Of a DNA stretch of 58,733 bases, positions 33,111-41,504 are shown in pieces. Source of the stretch: an uncultured Eubacteriales bacterium (GTDB lineage Bacteria; Bacillota; Clostridia; Peptostreptococcales; Anaerovoracaceae); assembly GCA_902796965.1 (NCBI GenBank), contig CADBRA010000062.1, forward strand, positions 1 through 58,733, read 5' to 3'. Positions within the stretch are counted from its first letter, which is position 1. Every line of letters starts with the position of its first letter. The notes beneath the pieces are model-generated. The model saw only the letters and a list, made by a program, of their open reading frames with translations, made no database searches and was not told the origin of the DNA. The position numbers and the translations under genes were made by a program.

Positions 33111-34055
33111 ATGTTTTTTGTTACTCTCGAGCAGGTTATCATAATGCTCCTGCTCATGTTAGTCGGACTGCTGTGCGTAAAAATAGGTTTTATTCACGAG
33201 AAGACCGTCACTGATATGACTCAGGTTCTTCTCTACATCATTTCACCGTGCCTCATTCTGAAGGCATTTCAGGAGGATTTCTCGCAGGAACGTCTGATAC
33301 TGCTCGGAAAGCTTCTGCTCATCCTGGGCATCACATTTGTCGCGAATATATTCATCGCGATGCTGCTGTTCAATAAGAAAACTGTAAAAAATAAAGAAAC
33401 GTGCGACATACTAAGATTCGGCGCATCCTACACTAATTCCAGTTTTATCGGAATTCCGCTCGCTCAGGCCCTCAACGGCGCCATGGGCGTATTCTGCGCT
33501 GTGCCTTATCTCGTGCTCTTCAACATTTTTCTGTGGACTCACGGCACATCGCTCTTCAATAAAAACAACGACGCAAAGATCAGTCACTGGGAAACGCTGA
33601 AAAAAGTAATCATAAACCCGAATATACTCGCTTCAGCCGCCGGTCTTGTCTTTTTCATCGGCAATATTACATTCCCGTCGATCGTAAGCGATGCGCTCAC
33701 TTATGTCGGTAATCTGAATACGGGACTCAGCATGATCGTAATAGGCACAAATCTCGCCCTGATAAGCTTCAGGGACATCATAACGGACAAAATGGCATGG
33801 CTCGGCACGATAGTCCGCAATGTCGTATTCCCTGTGATTCCGATAATTCTGCTTATGCTGATACCGCTCGACCACGTCGCTGCGTCCACGACACTCATAG
33901 AAGCGAGCTGCCCTGTAGCCGGCACAGCTGTAATGTTCAGCATACTGAATGAATATGATGTCCAGTTCACGACGAGGCTTATATGCCTTTCAACCGTGAT
34001 GTCGGTACTGACAATACCTGTCATCATGACAGTCGGAGAAATGACCGGAATTTAA
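33111..34055 (+). CDS. AEC-family permease (auxin efflux carrier type)
   Basis: 314 residues, ten predicted membrane helices in two halves. Family members move organic anions such as malate, malonate or 2-oxoacids; the substrate here is unknown. GASYTNSSFIGIPLAQAL (about residue 105) carries the conserved Asn/Gly crossover of the first half, and ASCPVAGTAVMFSIL (about 265) that of the second half. The start at 33111 has AAGGACAGG upstream. Single gene, facing the aldolase gene across a shared terminator that contains a possible IS-end remnant. Confidence 0.88.
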   Translation: MFFVTLEQVIIMLLLMLVGLLCVKIGFIHEKTVTDMTQVLLYIISPCLILKAFQEDFSQERLILLGKLLLILGITFVANIFIAMLLFNKKTVKNKETCDILRFGASYTNSSFIGIPLAQALNGAMGVFCAVPYLVLFNIFLWTHGTSLFNKNNDAKISHWETLKKVIINPNILASAAGLVFFIGNITFPSIVSDALTYVGNLNTGLSMIVIGTNLALISFRDIITDKMAWLGTIVRNVVFPVIPIILLMLIPLDHVAASTTLIEASCPVAGTAVMFSILNEYDVQFTTRLICLSTVMSVLTIPVIMTVGEMTGI

Positions 34056-34090
34056 GATATCCATACTAATATAATAATAGGAAATAAAAG

Positions 34091-34170
34091 AGAGCAGCCG
34101 CAATGAGCTGCCCCGGGTCAGACAAAAGTCTGAACTTAAGGGGACACCTCATACAGGCTGCTCTTTTGTT
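34091..34170. terminator. bidirectional terminator between AEC and fba
   Basis: Outer stem AGAGCAGCC (34091-34099) / GGCTGCTCT (34156-34164), A-run before and TTTTGTT after. Its long loop is a nested structure described in the next entry. Confidence 0.7.
34104..34151. mobile_element. 48-base joined inverted ends resembling an IS3-family remnant
   Basis: Begins TGAGCTGCCCC and ends GGGGACACCTCA; inside, GTCAGAC and GTCTGAAC face each other around AAAA. Read inwards, both ends run TGAG-x-TG-x-CCCC then TCAGAC, the layout of IS3/IS150-type terminal repeats. No transposase and no clear target duplication. It may instead be just part of the terminator fold. Confidence 0.4.
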
Positions 34171-34269
34171 ATATTCGATATATGGATGCCAAGAGGCTGG
34201 ATCTGCGGCCTGCGGATTCGCCTCACACGGCTTTAAGGATCCATCCTGAAGGCATGCGTCAGTTTTTCT

Positions 34270-35199
34270 CTATCTCTTGTTGCTCGCTCCGAGCACGTCT
34301 CTGATCTTGTGAGAAACCATGCCCTTTACAGCGTCTCTGGCAGGCCCGAGATACTTGCGCGGATCAAATACTTCAGGATTTTCAACGAGGAACTTCCTGA
34401 TCTCTGCTGTCATCGCAAGACGGATGTCTGTGTCGATGTTGACCTTGCAGACTCCGTGCTTTACAGCTTCTCTGATCATGTCCTCAGGCACGCCCTGAGC
34501 TCCGGGAATATTGCCGCCGTATTTGTTGCACTTGTCGACGAATTCAGGGATTACTGTTGAAGCTCCATGGAGAACAAGAGGAATCTCAGGAATGAGCTTG
34601 TGAATTTCATCGAGTCTCTCGAAGTCGAGATACGGCGTGCCCTTGAATTTATATGCTCCATGACTCGTTCCGATAGCGACAGCCAGCGAATCAACGCCTG
34701 TGCGTTCCACGAATTCCTTTGCCTCCTGAGGATCTGTAAATGTAGCTGATCTCTCGTCCACGTTTATATTGTCCTCTACGCCGGCAAGTCTTCCGAGCTC
34801 CGCCTCTACGACCACTCCGTGGTCATGTGCATAGTCGACGACTTCCTTTGTCATCTTTATATTTTCTTCAAAAGGATGCTTTGAACCATCGATCATTACA
34901 GAAGTGAATCCGTCGTCGACACACTTTTTGCAGATGTCGAAATCTTCACCATGGTCGAGATGGAGCGCGATGTCAAGTCCTGTGTCTTCGACAGCAGCTT
35001 CAACAAGCTTTGTCAGGTAGATCGATCTCGCGTATTTGCGCGCGCCGGCGGAAACCTGCAGTATCAGAGGCGCGTTTTCTTCGATCGCCGCATCCACGAT
35101 GCCCTGAATGATCTCCATATTGTTCACGTTGAACGCGCCTACCGCATAATCAGAGTTGAGCGCTTTTTTGAACATTTCTGTTGTAGTGACAAGTGCCAT
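34270..35199 (-). CDS. fba: class II fructose-bisphosphate aldolase
   Basis: 309 residues. Zinc-dependent cleavage of fructose 1,6-bisphosphate to dihydroxyacetone phosphate and glyceraldehyde 3-phosphate in glycolysis. LHLDHGEDF holds the catalytic Asp and a zinc His (about residue 83); SVMIDGSKHPFEENI and VEAELGRLAG are class II signatures; zinc His in GTSHGAYKF and LHGAST; KVNIDTD near the C-terminus binds phosphate. GGAGGT precedes the ATG. Monocistronic with its own promoter. Tagatose-bisphosphate or deoxy-sugar substrates are possible alternatives in this family. Confidence 0.94.
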   Translation of the reverse strand: MALVTTTEMFKKALNSDYAVGAFNVNNMEIIQGIVDAAIEENAPLILQVSAGARKYARSIYLTKLVEAAVEDTGLDIALHLDHGEDFDICKKCVDDGFTSVMIDGSKHPFEENIKMTKEVVDYAHDHGVVVEAELGRLAGVEDNINVDERSATFTDPQEAKEFVERTGVDSLAVAIGTSHGAYKFKGTPYLDFERLDEIHKLIPEIPLVLHGASTVIPEFVDKCNKYGGNIPGAQGVPEDMIREAVKHGVCKVNIDTDIRLAMTAEIRKFLVENPEVFDPRKYLGPARDAVKGMVSHKIRDVLGASNKR

Positions 35200-35244
35200 T
35201 CGGATAACCTCCTGTTATTTCCCATAAGATTTTAAACCTAATTG

Positions 35245-35273
35245 ATTTTACTACCTCGTGTCCGATATGTAAA
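35245..35273 (-). promoter_or_regulatory. promoter of fba
   Basis: Minus strand: TTTACA (35268-35273), 17-base spacer, TAAAAT (35245-35250). Confidence 0.65.
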
Positions 35274-35485
35274 CCGGACATAACCGCGTGTTATCTGCCG
35301 GCGCTTATGCGATCAGCACCTTTGCAGATTCATGTGCCAGTCCTCTGCTCCGGCACCAGCGCGGCTCTCAGCTCTTCAGCATTTTCAGCCACCAGACTGA
35401 CAGAGACATGACCTGATTTCTCGGCAGACTCTCTGTGTGTGGCAGCCGATGCATGACTGATGCCTGATTCTGCGGTATGTGTCTC

Positions 35486-35525
35486 TGCAGGCGCACAGAT
35501 GCACACTGCGCCTGCATCTGTGCGC
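35486..35525. other. two overlapping, mutually exclusive hairpins
   Basis: TGCAGGCGCA (35486-35495) can pair with TGCGCCTGCA (35507-35516), or GCGCACAGATGCA (35491-35503) with TGCATCTGTGCGC (35513-35525); repeat copy 11 follows at once and shares the last six bases. No U-tract. Confidence 0.5.
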
Positions 35526-35534
35526 GGAGCGCAC
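35520..35534 (+). repeat. GGA-loop hairpin repeat, copy 11
   Basis: GTGCGC-GGA-GCGCAC, followed by GCGGTGCATG. The remaining 35200-35597 sequence shows no gene; ATGCAT recurs. Confidence 0.8.
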
Positions 35535-35597
35535 GCGGTGCATGATTTTTAACATGCATAATGCCTTGAGAACATGCATACTCGATGTCCACCCAGG

Positions 35598-35981
35598 TTA
35601 TCTGTCAAGGTCTTCGACTGCGTAGTTCAGCCATTCCTCGAGTGCGATGGCGTTGTTGTACATCTTGCTCTTGGCGGCATAGAGCAGGGTTACCTGTCTG
35701 CCGGCCTTGAGTTCTTCATCGATCTTCTTCACAAATGCCGGAGCATTTGAATTTTCATCGAGCTCATCGTTATATTTTCCCTGAAAATCAAGATATCTCT
35801 CTGCTTTGTGACCGAACCATTCGCATAGTTCTTTAGAAGGCGCAATCTGCTTTGCCCAGTCATCGAGCGCCGCTCTCTCCTTGCTCACGCCTCTCGGCCA
35901 CATTCTGTCGACGAGTACTCTGTATCCGTCCGCTTCATCCGGCTCTTCATATATTCTCTTTGTCTTTATCGCATATGCCAT
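35598..35981 (-). CDS. DUF488 family protein
   Basis: 127 residues. The signature of the short DUF488 class is clear: KRIYEEPDEADGYRVLVDRMWPRGVSKE at residues 8-35, DDWAKQIAPSKELCEWFGH, and the C-terminal VTLLYAAKS. Members are small cytoplasmic proteins of unknown function (annotated YeaO-like). AAGGGAGG gives the start. Between fba and the antiporter-like gene, all on the minus strand but with long spacers, so probably monocistronic. Confidence 0.88.
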   Translation of the reverse strand: MAYAIKTKRIYEEPDEADGYRVLVDRMWPRGVSKERAALDDWAKQIAPSKELCEWFGHKAERYLDFQGKYNDELDENSNAPAFVKKIDEELKAGRQVTLLYAAKSKMYNNAIALEEWLNYAVEDLDR

Positions 35982-36120
35982 TATAAAAGCCTCCCTTTCA
36001 TCAGCTCATGCGCATCTGCAGCCCGCCTGGCTTTGCAGCGGTTTATGCGCTGCCGCGGCAGTTTGCCATCCGCCGCGAAATCTGTAATACAAGTATAGCA
36101 CTTTGCGGAATATTTTTTGC

Positions 36121-36160
36121 ACAGAAAAGGCGCTCTGCGCGATTGATGCGCAGAACGCCT
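36121..36160 (-). terminator. terminator of antiporter-like gene
   Basis: AGGCGTTCTGCGC/GCGCAGAGCGCCT stem (one mismatch), then TTTTCTGT on the minus strand. Confidence 0.7.
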
Positions 36161-36215
36161 GAACATTTTTAATATCGGTCCGTATAATCTGTCTTTATAT
36201 CACCGCAGCCGCATA

Positions 36216-37652
36216 TCACAAGAAAAATACGAGGGTGTCTACTATGAACGTAGGGATCAGAATTGAGAACGACCATGCCATATAACCGAAGAATGAAGGC
36301 ATCTTGATCTTATTCTCTTCTGCTATCGACTTGACCATAAAGTTAGGCGCATTGCCGATGTATGTGTTCGCGCCCATGAATACGGCACCGGCCGAAATAG
36401 CCTCGAGCATCTTGACCTCGATGAGTCCGACTGAAGTATGAACGCCGGCTGTCTCGCCTAAAGCTCCGGCAACCTGCAGGAATACGAGGTACGTCGGCGT
36501 GTTGTCGAGGAACGATGACAGCATGCCTGTAGCCCAGAAAATAGGAGCAGGATGCGAAAGTCCGAGCTGTGAACCGTGAACTCTCAGGATCGCAAGTGCC
36601 GGAATCATAGTGATGAATATTCCTATGAAGAGCTTTGCTACCTCTGCGATAGGCGCATATGTAAATTCATTGATCTCTCTCGTCGACTTCTTCGTCGTCT
36701 TAATTGACAGGAAAGCGGCCAGAAGAATTATGATGCACTCTACGAATGAACCCCACGGGAATACGCAGTCATCGAATACATGGATGCCTGAGCCTTCCTT
36801 GAAAGGAAGAACGCCAGAAAGTATTACGCCGAAGATTATCATGGCAATGAAGATGATATTGTGTCCGCCTTCTATGCTGATCTTTTCCTTAGGAGCATTG
36901 TTGTCTATCATGTCCTGAGGAGATCTGCCTGCAGCATATTCCTTCTTGCAGTAATGTCTGTCTATGAGTACAAAAACTACAGTCAGAATGATGACGTTCA
37001 GAATGAGTATCGGAAGCATATGAGTTGTCGTCCACAGGAACGGCACGCCTCTCTGGAATCCCATGAACAGAGGAGGATCGCCGAGCGGTGTCAGACAGCC
37101 TCCCATGTTGGCTACCGTAAATATGAAGAAAACTATAATATGCGCTTTCTTTTCTCTCCACGCGTTGGCTCTGATGACAGGTCTGATCATGAGCATGGCA
37201 GCTCCTGTCGTTCCTATCCAGCTCGCAAGAAATGTTCCTATCAGAAGCAGAATCACGTTCATCTTTGTCGTACCGGCGAGCGTACCCTTTATCGCGATGC
37301 CTCCGGCAACGACGAAGAGTCCGAACAGCAGAACTATGAACGGAACAAAGTCGAGCAGCACAGATTCGAGCAGCCTGTACCACGCCTCTCCCGGACCGTA
37401 AGCCACTGCAAAAGGAATAAGAAACACAGCAGACCACGCAAGAGCTACCCAAAGCATATTCCTGTCCCACCACTCCGGCTTTATGAGCGGAACGATGGCT
37501 ATCGAGAGCAGCATACCCACAAAAGGCACGATGCTCCAGATAGGAAGGCTTTCATTTACAGCTTCGTGCGCAGCCTCATCCGCGAAGACTGCAGGCGCGC
37601 TCATACACAGAACTGCCACAGCCGCGAGGATGATTCTGAATGCTTTTTTCAT
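36216..37652 (-). CDS. Na+/H+ antiporter-like membrane transporter (CitMHS_2/NhaD-like)
   Basis: 478 residues with a cleavable-looking N-terminus (MKKAFRIILAAVAVLCMSAP..ADEAAHEA) followed by about 12 membrane helices. GTTGAAMLMIRPVIRAN (about residue 165) and NMGGCLTPLGDPPLFMGF (about 200) are the inverted-repeat signature loops of this ion-transporter group, and SSFLDNTPTYLVF near residue 385 is the second. Relatives are annotated as sodium:proton antiporters or citrate carriers. The start at 37652 has AGAGAGGT; the frame extends to 37772 but lacks support. Likely role Na+ or pH homeostasis, by family only. Confidence 0.85.
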   Translation of the reverse strand: MKKAFRIILAAVAVLCMSAPAVFADEAAHEAVNESLPIWSIVPFVGMLLSIAIVPLIKPEWWDRNMLWVALAWSAVFLIPFAVAYGPGEAWYRLLESVLLDFVPFIVLLFGLFVVAGGIAIKGTLAGTTKMNVILLLIGTFLASWIGTTGAAMLMIRPVIRANAWREKKAHIIVFFIFTVANMGGCLTPLGDPPLFMGFQRGVPFLWTTTHMLPILILNVIILTVVFVLIDRHYCKKEYAAGRSPQDMIDNNAPKEKISIEGGHNIIFIAMIIFGVILSGVLPFKEGSGIHVFDDCVFPWGSFVECIIILLAAFLSIKTTKKSTREINEFTYAPIAEVAKLFIGIFITMIPALAILRVHGSQLGLSHPAPIFWATGMLSSFLDNTPTYLVFLQVAGALGETAGVHTSVGLIEVKMLEAISAGAVFMGANTYIGNAPNFMVKSIAEENKIKMPSFFGYMAWSFSILIPTFIVDTLVFFL

Positions 37653-37795
37653 AAGCCATACCTCTCTAATAACAAAACAGCAAAAAATTTCCCTTAAAAT
37701 TGCACACCGCGGATATAAAAGGAACACGGCTTTCACCCCACATGCAGGCATGCGGTTTTTTCGCTGCAGCATCTATAACCACGGTATTAACATTG

Positions 37796-37824
37796 ATTTT
37801 ATATCTATGACTTTAATAAATCAA
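37796..37824 (-). promoter_or_regulatory. promoter of antiporter-like gene
   Basis: Minus strand: TTGATT (37819-37824), 17-base spacer, TAAAAT (37796-37801). The rest of 37653-38036 holds repeat copy 12 and no gene. Confidence 0.6.
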
Positions 37825-37933
37825 TGATAAAATCTCCATTTCATTTCGTCCGGCTGTCCGCCAATTAAAATGAACTGACAGCTTCAGGGCCAGCACAGAC
37901 AGATCAGCAAATACTGAAAAACGCCTAATCCCT

Positions 37934-37949
37934 CGAGCGCTCCGCGTAC
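37934..37949 (-). repeat. GGA-loop hairpin repeat, copy 12 (GCGCTCG type)
   Basis: Minus strand GTACGCGGAGCGCTCG; stem weak (CGC-GGA-GCG). Confidence 0.5.
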
Positions 37950-38036
37950 AGATTTCTCACGGCGGGCTCCACCCAAACGGCCTCTCCGCTGCAGCATCGC
38001 AGCGATATTTCTGATTCAATCTGTGTTACGCCGCAG

Positions 38037-38645
38037 TCAGACAACGAATCCCAGCGGATCGTTCACGTTATATATGAAGTTCATCATGACGAGTGCAGCC
38101 ATAGTGGAGACATTCTCCTCTTTGAGTATGCGCCTGCACTCCCATCTGTCAGCCAGAATTACTCTGATGTCTTCTGTCTGCTCCTCGTGCTCACTCGTCG
38201 GAGTGCCGGAGCCGAATCCGAACACGAGCGAAATGCTCTCATCTGTCATTCCCGCCGAGCTGAAGAACGGCCTTGACGAATCGCGGCTTTTGAGAAGCAT
38301 CAGCTTCATGCCTGTCTCTTCATAGAACTCGCGAACGCCGGCCTCCTCCGCAGTCTCTCCCTTTTCTATGAGGCCTGCCGGCAGCTCATAGATATAATCG
38401 TCGAGCGGATAACGGAATTGTCTTTCGAGCACGAGTCTGTCACCCGACACTGCGCAGATCATTACAGCATCAGCCCTCTGGTCTGAAGGCTTTCCTTCGC
38501 GGCTCATCTTCAGACTGTCGGCAGTGCGCGCTCTTGAAGCCACTTCATATCTGATGATGTCTCCGCTTCTCGTCTCTGAATCGAGCGTATACAGATTTAA
38601 AAATCTGTTGTCAGTCTGTTTTGAAATCTTTTTTACTCTTTTCAT
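38037..38645 (-). CDS. Nudix hydrolase (ADP-ribose pyrophosphatase-like)
   Basis: 202 residues. The Nudix box is complete: G-LIEKG-E-TAEEAGV-REFYEETG-M (about residues 98-120). The preceding VLERQFRYPLDDYIYELPAG is typical of ADP-ribose/sugar-nucleotide pyrophosphatases (NudF type), which hydrolyse NDP-X to NMP and X-phosphate. The N-terminal 80 residues form the usual beta domain. The start MKRVKKISKQ has a moderate GGAAAG site. No partner genes. Confidence 0.88.
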   Translation of the reverse strand: MKRVKKISKQTDNRFLNLYTLDSETRSGDIIRYEVASRARTADSLKMSREGKPSDQRADAVMICAVSGDRLVLERQFRYPLDDYIYELPAGLIEKGETAEEAGVREFYEETGMKLMLLKSRDSSRPFFSSAGMTDESISLVFGFGSGTPTSEHEEQTEDIRVILADRWECRRILKEENVSTMAALVMMNFIYNVNDPLGFVV

Positions 38646-38782
38646 TAAAAAACCACACTTTCCATGCGCCTGACGCGGATTTCATCCTTTCAGGCACCGC
38701 TTCCATATTTCAGCTTTTCCGGCTCACATCGCCGGACCATGACGTCATATGATCGCGAAACGTGTTTTCTGCTCCCGACGCA

Positions 38783-39475
38783 TCAGTCTATGACGGATAT
38801 GTTCGAAATGACAGGCTGGTCAGCTTTTGCTACCATGCCGTTCTGATCCTGTACTCTGGTGTTGCTGCAGATATCATCTATGACATCCATACCGTCTGTC
38901 ACGTATCCGAAGCACGCGTACTGGCCGTCAAACGCCGTATAGTCAGCGTCCATGATGAAGAACTGGCAGCTTCCGCCATTGTAATCTGACGTTCTGGCCA
39001 TAGATATCGCACCGCGTGTGTGCGACAGCGTGTTATTAACTCCGTTTGCCGAAAACTCGCCCTTGATATTGTATCCTGCTGTTCCAGTGCCGTTTCCTTC
39101 AGGATCGCCTCCCTGGACAAACTGTCCCGGAATGATCCTGTGGAACGTCGTGCCGTTGTAGAATCCCTGTTTAGCGAGATCGACGAAGTTAGTTACTGTG
39201 ACCGGTGCCTGATCAGCGTCAAGCTCTATCGTAACTGTTCCGTGGTCCTTGATCTCCATCTGAACATGATGTTTTCCTGAAAGCAGCTCGTCTGAGCTGA
39301 ATTCCTTGAGTTTGTTTCCTTCCGGCGCGGACGCCTGCTGAGAGCTGCCAGCGCTTTCGCTTGCTGACGAAGCAGCCTTGCTGCTGCCGCTGCCGGACGA
39401 ACTTCCGCACGCAGTCATAACTCCAATGCACAGCGCTATGCACATAACTATGCTAAAAAATTTCTTTTTGTTCAT
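38783..39475 (-). CDS. cyclophilin-type peptidyl-prolyl isomerase lipoprotein
   Basis: 230 residues. Signal peptide with lipobox (CIGVMTAC; lipidated Cys about 23) and a Gly/Ser/Ala-rich linker, then a cyclophilin domain from residue 65. FHRIIPGQFVQGGDPEGNGTG holds the catalytic Arg-His region and GAISMAR, SQFFI-like SCQFFIMD and FGYVTDGMDVID follow the family. It would catalyse proline isomerisation in exported proteins at the outer face of the membrane. GGGGGAA gives the start. Alone between Nudix and putP genes on the same strand. Confidence 0.92.
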   Translation of the reverse strand: MNKKKFFSIVMCIALCIGVMTACGSSSGSGSSKAASSASESAGSSQQASAPEGNKLKEFSSDELLSGKHHVQMEIKDHGTVTIELDADQAPVTVTNFVDLAKQGFYNGTTFHRIIPGQFVQGGDPEGNGTGTAGYNIKGEFSANGVNNTLSHTRGAISMARTSDYNGGSCQFFIMDADYTAFDGQYACFGYVTDGMDVIDDICSNTRVQDQNGMVAKADQPVISNISVID

Positions 39476-39609
39476 TTATTCCCCCTGTTTTTCTCAGCCG
39501 TGTCTTTCTTTCTCAGTTCCCTGTATTTTCTTTGCTGCTCTCCACTTCCGCGAGCGTCTGTCACTCCCGGATACACGAGTCTACAGTCATTCAGCTTAAG
39601 ATCAGCACG

Positions 39610-41154
39610 TCAGTCTCTCGCCATAGCAGCTTTGTACTGATCGTATTCATCAGTAACCTTTTTGTCAGGCTCACCTGTCAGGAGACTCACTGCTATTATC
39701 ATAACAAGAGCGAGTATAAACGCCGGAAGGAGTTCATAGATATCCCAGCCGCCGCCGAGAGGACGGATAATGTATTTCCATATGAAGACCATAGCTCCGC
39801 CTGTGATCATGCCGGCAAGTGCACCCCACTTGTTTGTTCTGCGCCAGAACAGCGCACAGAGCACAACAGGACCGAACGAGGCTCCGAATCCAGCCCACGC
39901 GAACGAAACGATCATGAAGACAGAGCTGTTAGGATCTCTGGCCAGGAACATACCGATTATCGAGATGATTATGAGCGAGCCTCTCGCAATGAGCATCTCC
40001 GTTTTAGCGCTCACCTTAAGACCGAACACTTCCTTTATCAGGTTCTGTGATACGCTCGACGAAGCTGCCAGAAGCTGCGAATCCGATGTTGACATAGTTG
40101 CAGCGAGTATGCCTGCCAGAATAACTCCGGCCAGGAGAGCAAATCCGAATCCATGCTCAGCGATGAGCATAGCGAACTTTACGATGATCGTCTCTGAATC
40201 AGCACCCTCGAGCTTTACTACCCTGCCTGCAGCTGTAGCTGCGTTTCCGGCGATTCCTATTAAAAGCGCAACCGCCATCGAGATGAATACCCATACAGTT
40301 GCGATTCTTCTCGAAGTTTTGAGCTTTGTGTCGTCTTTTATCGCCATGAATCTGAGCAGGATATGCGGCATTCCGCAGTATCCGAGGCCCCATGCCATTG
40401 TCGATACAATGTCTATAAAGCCGATGTGTTCAGCTCCGCCTGTCTCGGCATTATGCACTGACGTCAGGCTCATGTACCCTTTAAGACTGTCTCCGTTAAT
40501 AATGACCTGCTCGAATCCGCCGGCCGCGTGTATTCCGTAGAACAGAACCGCAAATATCGAAATCGTCATTACTATGCTCTGAACGAGGTCAGTAGTAGAC
40601 GCAGCGAGGAATCCCCCGAGTGCAGTGTACGCTATGATGACAAGCGCGCTGACAATCATCGCTGTAAGATAATTTATGCCGAAAAGACTGTTGAAAAGCT
40701 TTCCGCAGGCCGCGAATCCAGACGCTGTGTATGGTATGAAAAATACTATAATTACGACAGCCGCGATCGCAGTCAGAATCTTTTTGTCATCGCCGAATCT
40801 GTTTGAGAAGAACTGAGGAATCGTGATCGAATTTCCTGAAATTTCAGAATATCTCCTGATTCTCTTAGCGACAAACAACCAATTTAGATAAGTACCGATA
40901 CCGAGTCCGAGAATCGTCCAGAAGTTGCTGGCCAGACCGGACAGATAAGCTGCCCCCGGTATGCCCATGAGCAGCCAGCTGCTCATATCTGAAGCCTCCG
41001 CGCTCATCGCCGTGACAAACGGACCCAGCTGTCTTCCTCCCAGATAAAAGTCATCGGTATTCTTGTTACGTCTGGAGAACCACACACCTATATACACCAT
41101 TAGTGCCAGGTACGCGACTATCGAGATCGTAATGAAGATCTGTGATGATGTCAT
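39610..41154 (-). CDS. putP: sodium/proline symporter
   Basis: 514 residues, SSS family with about 13 membrane helices. Uptake of proline driven by Na+. Recognisable are the N-terminal RNKNTDDFYLGGRQLGPFVTAMSAEASDMSSWLLMG with the Na+-site Ser/Asp residues, GLGYCGMPHILLRFMA and TMSTSDSQLLAASSSVS. The start at 41154 follows AAGGAG; the frame extends to 41265 but those residues are not family-like. The charged C-terminus (EYDQYKAAMARD) is cytoplasmic. Proline or another small amino acid could be a fermentation substrate here. Confidence 0.93.
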   Translation of the reverse strand: MTSSQIFITISIVAYLALMVYIGVWFSRRNKNTDDFYLGGRQLGPFVTAMSAEASDMSSWLLMGIPGAAYLSGLASNFWTILGLGIGTYLNWLFVAKRIRRYSEISGNSITIPQFFSNRFGDDKKILTAIAAVVIIVFFIPYTASGFAACGKLFNSLFGINYLTAMIVSALVIIAYTALGGFLAASTTDLVQSIVMTISIFAVLFYGIHAAGGFEQVIINGDSLKGYMSLTSVHNAETGGAEHIGFIDIVSTMAWGLGYCGMPHILLRFMAIKDDTKLKTSRRIATVWVFISMAVALLIGIAGNAATAAGRVVKLEGADSETIIVKFAMLIAEHGFGFALLAGVILAGILAATMSTSDSQLLAASSSVSQNLIKEVFGLKVSAKTEMLIARGSLIIISIIGMFLARDPNSSVFMIVSFAWAGFGASFGPVVLCALFWRRTNKWGALAGMITGGAMVFIWKYIIRPLGGGWDIYELLPAFILALVMIIAVSLLTGEPDKKVTDEYDQYKAAMARD

Positions 41155-41245
41155 AAAAAAACTCCTTAACAAATAATTTCTGTGCTCTTTAATGTGGCAA
41201 AGCCGCTTATTCGACTGCACCGCTATAAAGCAACATAATATTAGA

Positions 41246-41297
41246 ATTATACCATAAATAAGCATAAAAAATGCAGGACAGAGACCCTATCCTGCAT
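41246..41297 (-). terminator. aminotransferase terminator, next to the likely putP -10
   Basis: ATGCAGGA/TCCTGCAT hairpin (41271-41297) followed on the minus strand by TTTTTTATG, ending the aminotransferase at 41505. A TATAAT on the minus strand at 41246-41251 just beyond could be the putP -10. Confidence 0.7.
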
Positions 41298-41439
41298 GAA
41301 AAAGCATAATTTCCGGTAATTATAAAATGATATGATGCAGCTTCTCAGCGCTCCTGTCTTTATTAACCGCCCCGGAGCGTCTGGTGAAAATGATTCAGAT
41401 GCTGCCGAACAAACATCCCGCCGCCTCTTTTTTAATTCT

Positions 41440-41454
41440 GCGGACGGAGTCCGC
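41440..41454 (+). repeat. GGA-loop hairpin repeat, copy 13 (inverted-stem form)
   Basis: GCGGAC-GGA-GTCCGC: same loop with stem arms exchanged; followed by GCGGACGCAT. 41298-41504 otherwise shows nothing. Confidence 0.7.
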
Positions 41455-41504
41455 GCGGACGCATACTATGACGGCGCTGACAGGTTTTGTGCGGTCTGAT
41501 CAGT

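Noticed and set aside
36861..37697. 278-codon plus-strand ORF opposite the antiporter-like gene
   Set aside because: Antisense shadow; the minus-strand frame has membrane helices and family motifs.
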